A stretch of 64,000 nucleotides of DNA from Arachnopeziza araneosa (Eukaryota; Ascomycota; Leotiomycetes; Helotiales; Arachnopezizaceae), in the NCBI GenBank assembly GCA_003988855.1, contig QYAI01000001.1:620001-684000 (forward strand), written 5' to 3'. The position numbers were made by a program, and so were the translations under genes. Below, piece by piece: positions 9,873-20,823 of this stretch. The notes beneath the pieces are model-generated. The model was not told where the DNA came from. It searched no databases and saw nothing but the letters and a program-made list of their open reading frames with translations. Within the stretch, counting starts at the first letter, position 1. Every line of letters begins with the position of its first letter.

Positions 9873-11600
9873 ATGCGTCGGGAAAAGCTACCGTTGAGAG
9901 CGATTACTGCCTGGTCAAGACTGAATGATGTCAACTTCCTCGATATCAAAGTCCGGGATCTGGGTGATTCAAAAGGCTATGGACTCGTTACCGAACGAAG
10001 TCTCAATTCATACGATACCTTCGATGTTCCTACATTACTAGAGGTCCCTCGCGACCTCATTCTATCAGCTGAAGGTATTGAAGAGTTTGCAAAAGTTGAT
10101 CATCATTTTCGCCAACTGCTTGATGCTGCTGGTGGGGAGGTTTGTTGCTATCAAGAGTTCGAATGGGTAGTAACTGACAAAGGTTTGTAGACTACGAGAA
10201 AAGATGCTATGCTCTTTCTCTTGATGCAGATGACTATTGCGTCACCAGTTCATGGCCAGAATGTGGGATTGTCAAGTCCATGGACGGAGTATGTTAAAAT
10301 GCTTCCGGATGGCATCCCTCTACCTACCATGTGGACCGATATAGAGTTGAAAATGCTTGTAGGGACCTCTCTGGAGGTAAGTTTGGTTTTACATGCTTGT
10401 CGGAATGTTTAGTCCTCAATCTTGAGCGAGTAGTGCCATCACTACTGCTATTTCTCAGAAGACTTTTCCAAGTATAGGACTTGATTCATTATTTACGTAT
10501 TCTTCTTCTCAAGGATATCTCCTCTGAAACCCAACTTCTAACGCCGTAACAGACGGCTGTTGATGCCAAGATGAGATCGTTGCTAGGAGAGTTCGAAACG
10601 CTTCGGGAGAAGACCGAGTTGATTTCGTGGTGTCAAAAGTGTTGGTGGGAGAATGAAGACTTGTCCTTTGATGACTGGCTTCTTTTGGATGCTCTGTACA
10701 GATCACGGTGTCTCGAGCTTCCAAATTCAGGAGAAGCGATGATTCCTTGCATCGATATGGCAAATCATTCATCACAACCGAATGCATATTATGAGCATAC
10801 ACAGAGCAATGGAGTATCATTAATACTGCGGCCAAGTGTCGCCCTTAATGTCGGCGAAGAAGTTACCATTAGCTACGGGAGCGCAAAGAGCAAAGCCGAA
10901 ATGCTTTTTAGTTATGGCTTTTTAGATTCGCAAGACGAGGTAGACAGCTTGACTTTGCCGATTGAACCCTTTCTGGATGATCCGCTCGGACGAGCAAAGG
11001 TCGCTGCATTCTTAGGGTCACCAGTGATTTGCATATCCAAGGAGAATGGCACAATAAAATGGGAGAGCAAGTTCCTTTACCTAATGTGTCTCAACGAGGA
11101 GGATGGTCTCGATTTCAGAGTTTTACAACAAACAGACGGCTCCCGCAGCTCATTAAAGGTATTTTGGCAAGGGTCTGACGTGACGGCACGAACGAACGAC
11201 TTCGAAATCCTCACGGAGGATCACGAGTTACAAGACGTCTTCAAGCTTCGTGTAACTGCGCTATTACAGGATCGAATTAGGCAGCAGCTAGAAGAGCTTT
11301 ACGATAGTGAGGAATCAATAGAACCTATCGCTGTCACGAGACTAGCTATTGAATCTCGCAGACTTAACGCTATAGAGCTCCGGCAAACCGAGACAACACT
11401 TTTAGAAGAGGCTTTCGCCGTAGTTGAAGGAGAAGTAAGTTCTTTGAAGATAATATTCCGGATCCTTCATGACTTTGGCTGACCACACCAAGAGGACTAA
11501 ACTGCTTGAAAGCGAGGCGGTGATTCGATATCTCGGATCGATGGATGTTGAGGAGGCACAGGATGAGGTAGGGACCAATGAGGAGGAAGATTTTTCTTAA
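9873..11600 (+). CDS. SET-domain protein lysine methyltransferase (RMS1/SETD6-Rubisco LSMT type)
   Basis: Four exons (9873-10139, 10191-10376, 10553-11434, 11493-11600) encode 480 aa. The split SET domain with a long helical insert is typical of the LSMT/SETD3/SETD6 class, which methylates non-histone proteins such as ribosomal proteins. GYGLVTERSL after the start is the SET-N cofactor motif. MIPCIDMANHSSQPNAYY supplies the NHS motif and EEVTISYGSAKS the conserved Tyr motif. A Rubisco-LSMT-like substrate-binding C-terminal region follows (RQQLEELY, RRLNAIELRQTE). I started at ATG 9873, because the frame upstream has no ATG before its beginning. The second intron is long for the window (176 nt). 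The substrate cannot be inferred. Confidence 0.9.
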
Positions 11601-13037
11601 GCCCCGTCATCAGCGGATTATCGCTGCGCGCCACATGGCTGCACGGTTTACAGCTGCATGTCAGTGCACAGTCCATCCGTGTCAGGGCTTGGCGGTGCTC
11701 CGAATATCTGGAGAACCAGGGAAATCCCAGCTGGGGATGTTTCTACAAAACCATGTGAAGGTGCTGAGTCGCATCAAAGGCCGAGTTCCTGGAATGAGAT
11801 CTCATCAGCGACGTTTGTGGTCCTGGATTGACTAGTGCAGATCCAAATATTTTGTAGGGGTGCAAATTGCAAAAATCATATGGAATAAACTTGCTGGGTA
11901 CCGAAAATTACAGTACCAATGGTCCAGGATAATTCGAAGCCAAAATAAGGGTACCGCGTTCAGCACGACGTATTGATCGCCAGCGAAGTTCTTTTCCAGT
12001 CAGTACCGCAGAAGGCTGCGAAGAAAAGTTAAAACTCAAACCTGTCGTTGACGAAACAGGATTAGAGGCAGCGTTGACATCTCATACGATTCATTTCCCC
12101 GCATCAAGGCGGGTAGTCCAGACACAATATGGTCAAATCACAATCCAACGACGGAGGGTGGAAATTCATTTCGTTTTTTAAGTGGCTGAGAATAGTGCCA
12201 AGATCAGGCCATCTGCAACTGAAAGAGGAAGATGGGGCATGGAGAAGGTCGGGGGCGGGGAATAGCGGCTTGCATCTTCTCAGAAGATGCAACGTCGGAA
12301 TGATAGAACGTTTTCTCTGTTTGGTACATTCCAGAAGACGTGGCCCTTGATGAAGTTTATCTCCAGAAATATCGGCCATCATGGACACGATGGCTTTCCA
12401 GAAATCTGCAGCTCACATGATATCGGCAAGCGTGGTCGCCTGGGTTTTGGCTAAATGCTACCCGAGCAGTTACATATATTCGACACAGGCAAAAGGGGCA
12501 GCAACTTGGAGTCTTTCCAGGCCAAAATGAGGTCCAATCTCAGCACCAATGCTAGGGAGGACATAAGCAGGAACGGAGTGCCTCTCCTTGCCGCCATAGA
12601 ATGGTCAGTCGGCTCGCTGTTCTCACTTAAGCGACTGCGCGGTGCATGAGGACATGAACACGGTGCGTCGGAGGATGACGGGTCTCGGCTGGAGATTGAG
12701 AGATTATTATTACTACTGAGGATTAGCATCGGCGTCTCTGTTCGGGCACACGAGTGCAACTCTCCGGGAGCATGAGGAAGTTTCACGCCTCGATCGGTCA
12801 GAGTCCGATCTGCATGTGCGGGCGGAGAAGAAAGGCATCGATGGTAATGATTCTGGTCGAGGAAGCTTTTCAGATGTCGTCGATGACGAGCGTGTGCCGA
12901 GGACAATGATGTTGGGGTCGTTGCAACGATTGGTGAATGACTGTGATGTTTGGATGTTATAGGTGCTTCGATCGTGTTAAGCTCTTCATTTGGCTGGTGG
13001 AGAGGCGCTAATCTGTCGAGGGGTCTGCCCAAAGATT

Positions 13038-13093
13038 GCGGGGGGCGGATGGGAAAGGTTGACGGCTGGGGCGTTGCAGGAAGGGGCCTGGGG
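13038..13093 (+). promoter_or_regulatory. Cluster of CreA-type SYGGRG hexamers upstream of facB
   Basis: GCGGGG at 13038-13043, CTGGGG at 13066-13071 and CTGGGG at 13088-13093 match the CreA/Cre1 consensus SYGGRG. The reverse form CCCCAC lies at 13208-13213. Carbon catabolite repression of facB by CreA is established in Aspergillus nidulans; whether these sites act here is inference. Confidence 0.5.
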
Positions 13094-13296
13094 CAACCTG
13101 GAGACTCAACCCGCCCCTGCCCACGCCCACAACCACCGCCACTACAACCACTTGGACTACTAGCACTAGACCGTCTTGGCCTAAAGTCCTCCCCATCTCC
13201 CCGTCCTCCCCACATCTCCCGACCTTCTCTTATCCTCTCTCATCCTCACCAACACCTTCCAGAAAGCTCCCGGCCAAACCAAACACCCTCGACTCT

Positions 13297-13371
13297 ATGA
13301 ATCAACGGCCATCGACTCTATCGACCACAACCGATGTGTGGAGGAGACTACCATCTATCAATACCGATTGA
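13297..13371 (+). promoter_or_regulatory. Upstream ORF in facB leader
   Basis: ATG at 13297 opens a 24-codon frame closed by TGA at 13369-13371, about 95 bp before the facB start. A second upstream ATG at 13334 runs in another frame to 13570 and thus overlaps the facB start. Both matter only if this part of the leader is retained in the mature mRNA, which the sequence alone cannot show. Confidence 0.4.
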
Positions 13372-13466
13372 AGACGAAGATTCCTCTGACTGCGTGACTG
13401 TTTGCGGGGCGGAAAAAGAAACCTGCGCCGGAGTCGTGGACTGGAACACTCTCCGACTGTGTCAAG

Positions 13467-16211
13467 ATGCCTGGAATACTCCCGATGAAAGTGATCAAGG
13501 TGGGCACGAGTTCGCAAGCTCGCATCGCCCAAGCCTGCGATCGATGCAGAAGCAAGAAAATCCGATGTGATGGCCTACGGCCATGTTCGCAATGCGCGAA
13601 CGTCGGCTTTGAGTGCAAGACAAGCGATAAACTCAGTCGACGCGCATTCCCAAGAGGCTACACGGAATCGTTGGAGGAGAGAGTGCGGACGCTAGAGGGG
13701 GAAGTCCGGGAGTTGAAAGATCTCTTGGACGAGAAGGATGAGAAGATTGATATGTTGTCGAAGATGCAATCGAACCGTCGGCCGTCAACAGTTGCAATAT
13801 CTGAAGTGAGGAAAGAAGCAGCTGCGACACCGAAAGAAGATGTTTTCCGGGTGCAAGCGTCGCCGCTGCTGCTTGGAGCTGAAAAATCAGACTCATATTT
13901 TATGGGAGCATCAAGCGGGAGGGGTTTTGTCGGTGAGTGATTTACTGTCAGAATCATGAACAATGCTAAATAACAACAGATGCCTTCAAACGCAGAATTC
14001 AAGAGAGCGGGAAATCTCTTGCCGGCTTCAATACTGAGGCGTTCCTCAATGTTCAGGGCGACATCACACCAGTCTCTCAATTACCAGCAGTAAAGGGATC
14101 TACTGCTCCACCCCGAATGTTCTCGGATAGATGCGTAAACATCTTCTTCCAAGAATGGGCACCTCTATTTCCTGTGCTCCACAAACCTACGTTTTTGCGT
14201 CTGTATGAGCAATATTTGCAGAATTCGGACCAACTGACAGATCACCACAAACTAGCACAATTGAATCTTGTGCTCGGTATTGCGGGATTGTCTTTGGATA
14301 GACCTGATGCACAGCAAATTGCTCTGTGTGAGAATCAATGGCGCATTCATCTCGATGCTATTCTTATGGAAAACACCCTGGCTACTCTTCAGTGTCTCGT
14401 CCTTGCCTTGATATACTGCATTTCTAAAGCCGACTACAATCGACTTCAGCATTACAAAGGTATCGCAGTTGGACTGTCCCATCGTCTGGGTCTGCATCAG
14501 AGCCAGAAGAGATTCTCATTTGGCGCCCTTACAATTGAGACCCGAAAGAAGGTGTTCTGGACATTGTACACGATTGATTGTTTCTCTGCTGCTCTATTAG
14601 GCCTCCCGAAGCTACTTAAAGAAGATGACGTCCATGCGGAGTATCCAGCCGATACAGATGATGAGTATGTTACCGAAAAGGGATATCAGCCAACACTGCC
14701 GGGAGAGTCGACCAAGATTTCGAGCGCCTTAGCCTTATTCCGTGTTTCTCGTATCCTCTCCAAGGTCCTGGATCAAAATTATCCTGCAGCTGCTACTCAC
14801 GATCTTTCTCTTCAATCTCTCACAACCCTCGAGAATGAGCTTAATCAATGGTCGGATAGCCTACCGCAGCATTTAAAGCTTACCTTTATTCAAGACAAAC
14901 CCTCAACAGAAGTAACAGGTAGCAGATCCGCATTATTGGTAAGATTTAATCCACCATACTTTAGGCTGTATACTTATATCATCTTAGTCTCTCGCTTATT
15001 ACTATACTCGGACTTTGATTCACCGTCCTGCCGTCGGTTCAACACTTGGCAATAAATCTTCCCCGTCTGTTCTTTCTCTTGCCGACTCTAGCAAACACAT
15101 TATCCAAATTGTGCAGCTTCTCGAGGAACGGAGCATGTCATTCTCTTTCTGCTTGAATAAGAATGAAATGCTCACACTTTGTGGACTAAGCTTGCTCTAT
15201 CAAGGATTAGATCTGAAGCAAGAGGGCAAGCTTATGCAAGAAAGTCAGCGCCTCATCTCAAGTGTTGTTCAATACCTCGAGAAAGCAAATGCACCAGGCG
15301 CATCTGACTTTAAGAAACTCGCTGTCGTGATGATGCCTATCGAGCCCGCGAGGGCTAGTCCTTCGGTGCGGTCCCCAACCAGCATGGCTGCTCCAACAGG
15401 TGTAAAGTCCACACCATCACCTACTGTTCCTAGACAACAGTTAGGACGCCCTGGAATTTACCGACATTCCAGTGCTAGTATGAGTGAGACGGACATCCTT
15501 GCACAACAGGAGAAACTTCGAAGAGCAACAGTCCCAAGCCTCTCAATGCAAAGACAGGAGTTTGCTCCCCATGGTAGATCATCTACAGAGTCAACACGTT
15601 CCGAATCACCGCAATCCAAACGTGAATACAAAAGTCCAATCTCACATATCCAAGCCATGCTCAAACCTCGTCCTATAAAGAATGAAAAGCCACCGAATCT
15701 TGATTACTTGTCTCTTAGCAACACTCCTGTCGTGTCACAGCCACAATCTCCTATGCAACACAGACAATCACTCCAGCAGCTACAGCATCAGCAGAATCCA
15801 ATGTTTCACTCACCTCCATATCAGCACCAAAATACTGCTAGCACCTCGAAACATGTCGCGACTGGGCCAACTGAATGGGAAGTCCTACTCGGCTCTCTAG
15901 ATGGTGGACAAACTAATCTTTATGATGCTATTTATGGCGGTCCAGCTCTATCTCTGGATAGCTCTAGCTATGGTGATTGGAGCCCAGATAGTGGGTGGGA
16001 CATGAGTTCACTGAGCATGGGCGAACTCACAAGTGCACCTGGTGCAGCAAGGAGTGTACTGAGTTTTAGCGAGGAGAGTCTGAGTTCGGGAGAGGAGTTA
16101 AGTGAATCTGGTCGAGGACTTGGTCGGAGTGATTATAATAGTAGTGGTTTGATGCTAAACAATGGTGAGGGATATTTGGTGGATGGCTTAGATGGAGCTT
16201 TTGGACTGTGA
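13467..16211 (+). CDS. facB: Zn(II)2Cys6 transcription factor FacB (acetate utilisation regulator; Cat8 family)
   Basis: Three exons (13467-13932, 13980-14938, 14988-16211) encode 882 aa, close to A. nidulans FacB. The N-terminus MPGILPMKVIKVG is the FacB signature. The binuclear cluster cysteines are at 24, 27, 34, 40, 43 and 50, followed by a heptad/coiled-coil region (about 68-95, SLEERVRTLEGEVRELKDLL) for dimerisation. The fungal-specific TF domain starts with NIFFQEWAPLFPVLHKPTF in exon 2 and includes the conserved HRPAVGSTLG and SMSFSFCLNKNEMLTLCG stretches. The C-terminal 350 residues are Gln/Ser/Pro-rich with a likely acidic activation region at the very end. FacB activates acetyl-CoA synthetase, the glyoxylate cycle and gluconeogenesis genes. 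An internal ATG at 13485 is an alternative start. Confidence 0.95.
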
Positions 16212-16803
16212 TTATTCGATTGGAGAGGATGGATTCAGGAGTTTCAATGGGGTCCTGGAGGCCGACTTCTTCGGGACTATTGGTCTTTCTAGGCGATACG
16301 GGGAAAGTTGAATGATGGATAAATATTTACGTGTTTTGATATGAACATGAATTATGGTACGATGTAGTCTTCTCAAACCTCTGTGGTGTAACCCCTTTCA
16401 AAGTTTTTGGTGATGTTTGATTTTAACAATTTGAAGTGTGTTCCTTTTTGAAGTGGCACTATCTAAGATCAAAAATAAGTATTCCCTTGCATCGCTTCTA
16501 ACTACGTTGCACAAGTCTATTACACTCCCATGCAGACTTTATTGCATCCCAATCTTTTCTGCGCATCTTCAATATTGCTTTGATCTACTTCGTACCTTAA
16601 ATAGCATATCCATGCCGCAGGCCTCTCTCCATGACGACATCAAATAAAATCCGGGGTAGCTTCTCTTAGCTCTAGCATAGGCAGCTTTCTAGTCCGCTCA
16701 CCTCACTTCATCCCCGGTCTCTTGTGATTCCCATCAAAAGACACCTCCAATCCCAAACCTTTTCAATCTCGAACCCAACGCACACCATCAAGTATCGATA
16801 GAA
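16212..16803. other. Intergenic spacer
   Basis: 592 bp between tandem genes. The downstream 150 bp are CT/C-rich, as expected for a promoter. No other feature seen. Confidence 0.6.
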
Positions 16804-17375
16804 ATGCTACCCAAACACCCCCTCCTCGCGCGAGCCTTCCACCGCGCACCCTCCACCATCCCCGCCGCATCGCCCGTCCACCGCCGCGCTCTCCCCGTCT
16901 CCGCGCCCTCTTCCATGACGCGGAGACAGCAGAGAGCGTTTGCTGCTACGGCGCGGCAGGGGAAGTGGGAGGGCAGCAAGCCGGAAGACCATGTGACGAA
17001 TGAGGGGGATGAGAAGAATGTGCAGCACGAGGCGGAGAGGGAGGGGAGGAGAGAGAAGGCGGAGAGTACGGGGAGCGGGAAGGGGGAGAGTAGAGGGACT
17101 GGGGAGGGGGCTGGGGGCAGTAATGAGGCTGCTAAGGAGGAGTTTCCTGAGGCGCCGGATACGGTATGTGGGTTCTGCTTTGTTGAGGGTTGAGAGGATA
17201 CAGATTGAGGATTTAGATTTGAGAGAGGAAGAGGAGTGGTGGTGAATGGTTGTGGAGTTCTGATGCTGACTTTGTATAGATTGGTATGCAGGATGAGAGG
17301 GGTGGCGTAAGTGATTTCTTTTATTGGTCATGACTTTAACACGACGATGGATGCTAACTATCATAGAAAATTTGA
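16804..17375 (+). CDS. Small disordered, probably mitochondrial protein of unknown function
   Basis: Three exons (16804-17163, 17280-17306, 17367-17375) encode 131 aa. The N-terminal about 50 residues are rich in Arg, Ala and Ser with no acidic residue, which resembles a mitochondrial presequence. The middle is a Glu/Lys/Gly/Ser-rich, highly charged disordered segment. The C-terminus, assembled from a 27-nt exon and a final 9-nt coding exon, reads DTIGMQDERGGKI. This short motif is the most conserved-looking part and resembles the ends of other small fungal mitochondrial proteins I have seen. The splice choice rests on this ending, on in-frame phases and on a GCTAAC branch site before the last exon. 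Reading through the first intron would instead end the protein within about 10 codons. The role is unknown. Confidence 0.62.
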
Positions 17376-17584
17376 ATTTCAAAAAGAACGAAAAGCCTAA
17401 AGAGGGAAAGGGCTCGATTCATTGGGGGCTGTGAGAGTACATAGAGAAGATAGGTGGACTTAGATGGAGAGAATATGTGAGGCATTTTACCAAACTCACT
17501 CGGAATTTTGAAGTAGACCCGAACGCCATCGCTATGTAATGTTCCTTACTCCAAATCACGAGCCGAAACTTTACAGTGCTGGAG

Positions 17585-19021
17585 TTAAGCCCGGCCAACT
17601 TTGAATGAGAGAACCTATAACTTTCAGCATATAATCGAGTTTGTATGCGTGTTGGACTTACATCATTCTTTCCAACCTCAACTATTTCATCTTCAGCGAC
17701 ACGCAGTCCTCCGGCACCCTCTACATAAGCCAACGGCGCATCACCCATCACCTTTCTTGCCACTTCGGTTACAGTTGTGTTCTTCTTAACGAGTACACAG
17801 TCTCTAAAGACCGCATTGCCGGTTGCGCCAGAAGTGAAATTGCTCACATTCCGTACTGGAAAGACGGGCACTAAGCCAAGAAGATCTGCTGCTCGGGAGA
17901 GCACTTGCACAACGCCTGTTGATCCGAAACGGTACAAGACCATATCTTTGAGGTTCTCGATTCGATTCTTCAACTTCTCGTCTAGTTCTTTCAACCCGCC
18001 TCCTGTTGGGTCACCATCTGCGATGAGATCTTCTCTTGTATCCACAAACTCGCTGCCTTCAGTGTACTTGATAAATCCTTGCTTAGCTAGGCGACGTAAG
18101 AAAACTTCTGATATAGCCGAGCAGAGAACGATTGATTTTGGATCTTGCATCTTTGCTATCTTGGAGATGTTTTTATCCGCATCTGCGTGGTCGATTTTGT
18201 TCAAGGCTATAACTGTGGGGAATTTCTCATCCGTGAAAGCTTCAACTACTTTGTTTATCGTCTCATCCGACCAATGCTCGAGCGGTTCCTTTAGACTTAA
18301 TTTATCAAGTGTTCGAGCTACCACTGAGGCAGTTGATCCATATCCCGAAAATTGGCCCTATTCTTTATCAATGAGTGGTATGTTGGATGAGTTATTGACC
18401 AACCTGTAGTGTTTCTACAGCAGTTGCCTTTACAGCGACATGCCGCCTCTTGATTGAGCCCCATTTTTGCATAAGATTTCCGCGAATCCATTGCACGATT
18501 TCAGACCGAAGCCAGACAATGTCATATGAAGGATCGTAGCCCCGAGTGGCTTTTCCCTCCGCATCCGTAGTTCCAGATACATCGACAACGTGTATCAAGG
18601 CGTCTGCATGCCGTAAATCATCTAGAAACTTATTTCCTAATCCTTTTCCTTCATGTGCTCCTGGTACCAGGCCGGCTACGTCGAGTAGTTCGATGGGCAC
18701 CGATCGTCTTCCGTCTACACAAGCACCGTAATTAGGTTTGCATCTTTCGGAGACGTTAAATCGTTTGCAAGCACAGTCGATCTGCAGGTAGCCAATAGCT
18801 CGCTGAGGATCAATGGTTGTGAAGCTATCATATCTCAGTATAGGACTGACATGGAGCAATGTGTCTTACGGAAAGTTTCCTGATGCCTTGTGAGCTCAAA
18901 ATTTCGAAGAGGGGTAATATCACGGACCAACTTTGGAACTGGCGTCTGTCAAACTGTTGAGAGTTGTGCTTTTCCCGCTTGACGGTTTTCCTACCAATCC
19001 GACCAAAGGATCTCGAGGCAT
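17585..19021 (-). CDS. Obg/YchF-related GTPase, YGR210C type
   Basis: Five exons in gene order (19021-18928, 18881-18872, 18824-18404, 18357-17662, 17614-17585) encode 416 aa; yeast YGR210C is of similar length. The protein is a TRAFAC GTPase of the OBG family with P-loop GKPSSGKST (residues 11-19), G3 DVAGLVPGAHEG, G4 NKID and a C-terminal YGR210-type/TGS region (NFTSGATGNAVFRDC, then DVLSFKVGRA at the end). Its function is poorly known and is assumed to be translation-related. The second exon is only 10 nt. It supplies the middle of the invariant GNFPFTTIDP motif, and its phase matches on both sides. Introns are 45-47 nt. The first intron has an unusual GTCCGT donor. Confidence 0.95.
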
Positions 19022-19408
19022 TTTGGAGGGTTGAGGGGATGGACTCGAGGGAACTCATGATTAAGGTGGAGTTGAAATGAAATGTGCGATAAGATATCAC
19101 GAGTGTTAGGGACCCAAAATACACCGAGGGGTTGCAGGTGTTTATCTGAGCACTAACTGCCACGTGGAGAGGTGAGCCCTGACACGGAATTCTCTGTGGC
19201 GTTGTGACAGTCAATTTCCCACAGCTTGAACTTATGAAATTCACGGAACTTGGTGATGCGTCGAGTCTGGTGGTGTAGTAAGTCAAAAGCCTGTTTTTGT
19301 CGTCAAGCACTCTTTGGACCATCTGGTTTCAAGGTCCCAATGGACCCAGACTAAGGCATTGTTAGAAAACATCAGGACCCAAAGAAAAGAGTTACATATG
19401 CTACCGTT
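19022..19408. other. Divergent promoter with CACGTG
   Basis: 387 bp between the GTPase and pop8 start codons. CACGTG lies at 19161-19166, 140 bp from the GTPase start. Confidence 0.55.
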
Positions 19409-19834
19409 ATGGATGACGGCGAGAGCAGTATGGATACCGGAAGCACCAAACAGCCACAGGATCTCAGGGGTCACGAGATAGCAACAAGATTACTGAGAGC
19501 ACCACCCTATGCATATGCATGCTTGGAAATCATTTCAGACAGAGGTAGTGCACCTGAAACCGATCTAATCACCGTTCGGTCCCATATCACATCAGCATTG
19601 AACCAATTTCTTGGTCTCACGGGTTCCGCCATCTCGATCGACATTCTCAAGCTCGAAAAGTCCCTTTGTTGGATCCGCATGCCGCGTGAGGACCTGAGCC
19701 CTGTGCTTGCTGCTCTAGGAGGATGGGTTACCGGTTCAGAGGCAGAAGGAAGTGTTGGTTGGAAGATTAAAGGGAGTAGCAATTGGCTGGGTGCTCTTGT
19801 CGCAAGAGCGGATGCAGATAAGCTATGGACTTGA
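19409..19834 (+). CDS. POP8: RNase P/MRP protein subunit Pop8
   Basis: Single exon, 141 aa. Pop8 is a small subunit of the RNase P and RNase MRP ribonucleoproteins, which mature tRNA 5' ends and pre-rRNA in the nucleus. The conserved core begins with RAPPYAYACLEI and continues with the region TVRSHITSALNQFLGLTGSAISIDILKL, then CWIRMPREDLSPVLAALGGW. This matches the Pop8 family fold of fungi (Rpp14/Pop5-like ferredoxin fold). The first about 28 residues are an unconserved acidic extension. The ATG at 19409 is the first of the frame. Recognition is by family pattern; the small size limits certainty. Confidence 0.85.
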   Translation: MDDGESSMDTGSTKQPQDLRGHEIATRLLRAPPYAYACLEIISDRGSAPETDLITVRSHITSALNQFLGLTGSAISIDILKLEKSLCWIRMPREDLSPVLAALGGWVTGSEAEGSVGWKIKGSSNWLGALVARADADKLWT

Positions 19835-20392
19835 ATTGGGAGATGCTATGTGGCGAGAGCTTCCCGTGAAGATCCCCTTTGCATGTGTGACACCCTCTCT
19901 AGAAAACATGCCGGATTGAATGAGGAGGCGATATCCTCAGTTGTCAGTGGAGTGCATGATCATCAGATCGATCAGTTGAGCACAGCCACAGCATGCACCA
20001 GCCACAGAAGCCAACTACCTCGTTCATTTCCTTGGTGCTAAATCAAGGTCAAATCAACGACCAAGCTCTCTTGCTGATCAGGGAATCCTGGCAGGGCACT
20101 CGTAGACTTGTTCTTCAGGTGACGCAGTTCTGTGGCTAACACGCCGTGGATTGCAAGGAAGGAGCAGGCGGCCAAGAATTTTAGGTTGCACCTTAACCTG
20201 CACACACGTCATACCTACATAATGCCAATGATTGTTTCCAGCAAGGCCGAGAGCGGTAGACGGCTTTATAAGACCCAGACTTTCCAAAGATTTCCTCCTT
20301 CCCCATAGCACATCAACTCAAGTCAATTCAATTGCATCAACACGCCACACAAGTTCTACCCTTCTTCTCAAAAACTCCTACCAAAACTCAAC
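19835..20392. other. Intergenic; pmp3 promoter
   Basis: 558 bp. It holds a TATA-like TTTATAAG at 20265-20272, about 120 bp before the pmp3 ATG, followed by a CT/CA-rich leader. Confidence 0.6.
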
Positions 20393-20823
20393 ATGCCTTT
20401 CACCGCAAGGTCAGTGATTCCCCAGAAAATGGCTTTCAATCGTGGCGCATTTGCCGAAGCCATTTTCGACGCCTTTGTTATCCATTGAGTTCTGACTTTT
20501 CAACAGCGACATCTGCAAGATTATTCTTGCCGTCATTCTTCCTCCTCTTGGTGTTTTCCTTGAGGTAAGACTTCCGACGTCGGATGTTTTTCTCAGAGAC
20601 TGACTGCTTGTAGCGTGGTTGTGGTGCTGATTTGTTAATCAACATCCTGTTGACCATCCTGGGTTACATTCCCGGAATCATTCATGCTCTGTAAGTATTC
20701 CTTGCTTATATTATCTGGTCCTCCGACCGGCCGCCCTGGCAGCACATTGATTCCGCAACTGCCGAACGTCACCATCAACCCATTCACTAACAATTGAACA
20801 GGTATATCATTCTGAAATATTGA
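20393..20823 (+). CDS. PMP3: Plasma-membrane proteolipid 3 (Pmp3/SNA family)
   Basis: Four very small exons (20393-20409, 20507-20564, 20614-20690, 20802-20823) encode a 57-aa protein. It starts MPFTASDICKIILAVILPPL and ends IIHALYIILKY, which is the complete and diagnostic Pmp3 fold: two transmembrane helices joined by the conserved FLERGCGADLLINILL segment. Pmp3 keeps plasma-membrane potential and limits Na+/K+ uptake; loss makes yeast salt-sensitive, and homologs are stress-induced. The first exon has only 17 coding nt and the last 22. All phases fit, and the Ser codon is split by intron 1. The gene is too short and too interrupted to be seen as one ORF. Confidence 0.97.

Larger units (their letters stand above)
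11601..13466. other. Long promoter/leader region of facB
   Basis: This 1.87-kb stretch between the SET gene and facB contains no convincing gene. The last 450 bp are pyrimidine-rich, with a cluster of CreA-type hexamers, a complete 24-codon uORF (13297-13371), and a second ATG (13334) whose frame runs past the facB start to 13570. A 254-codon antisense frame at 12451-13215 is low-complexity and is not taken as a gene. Confidence 0.7.

Noticed and set aside
12451..13215. 254-codon minus-strand frame antisense to the facB leader
   Set aside because: Low complexity (Ser/Pro/His/Gly), no domain, no intron signature, and it mirrors the CT/CA-rich promoter on the other strand.
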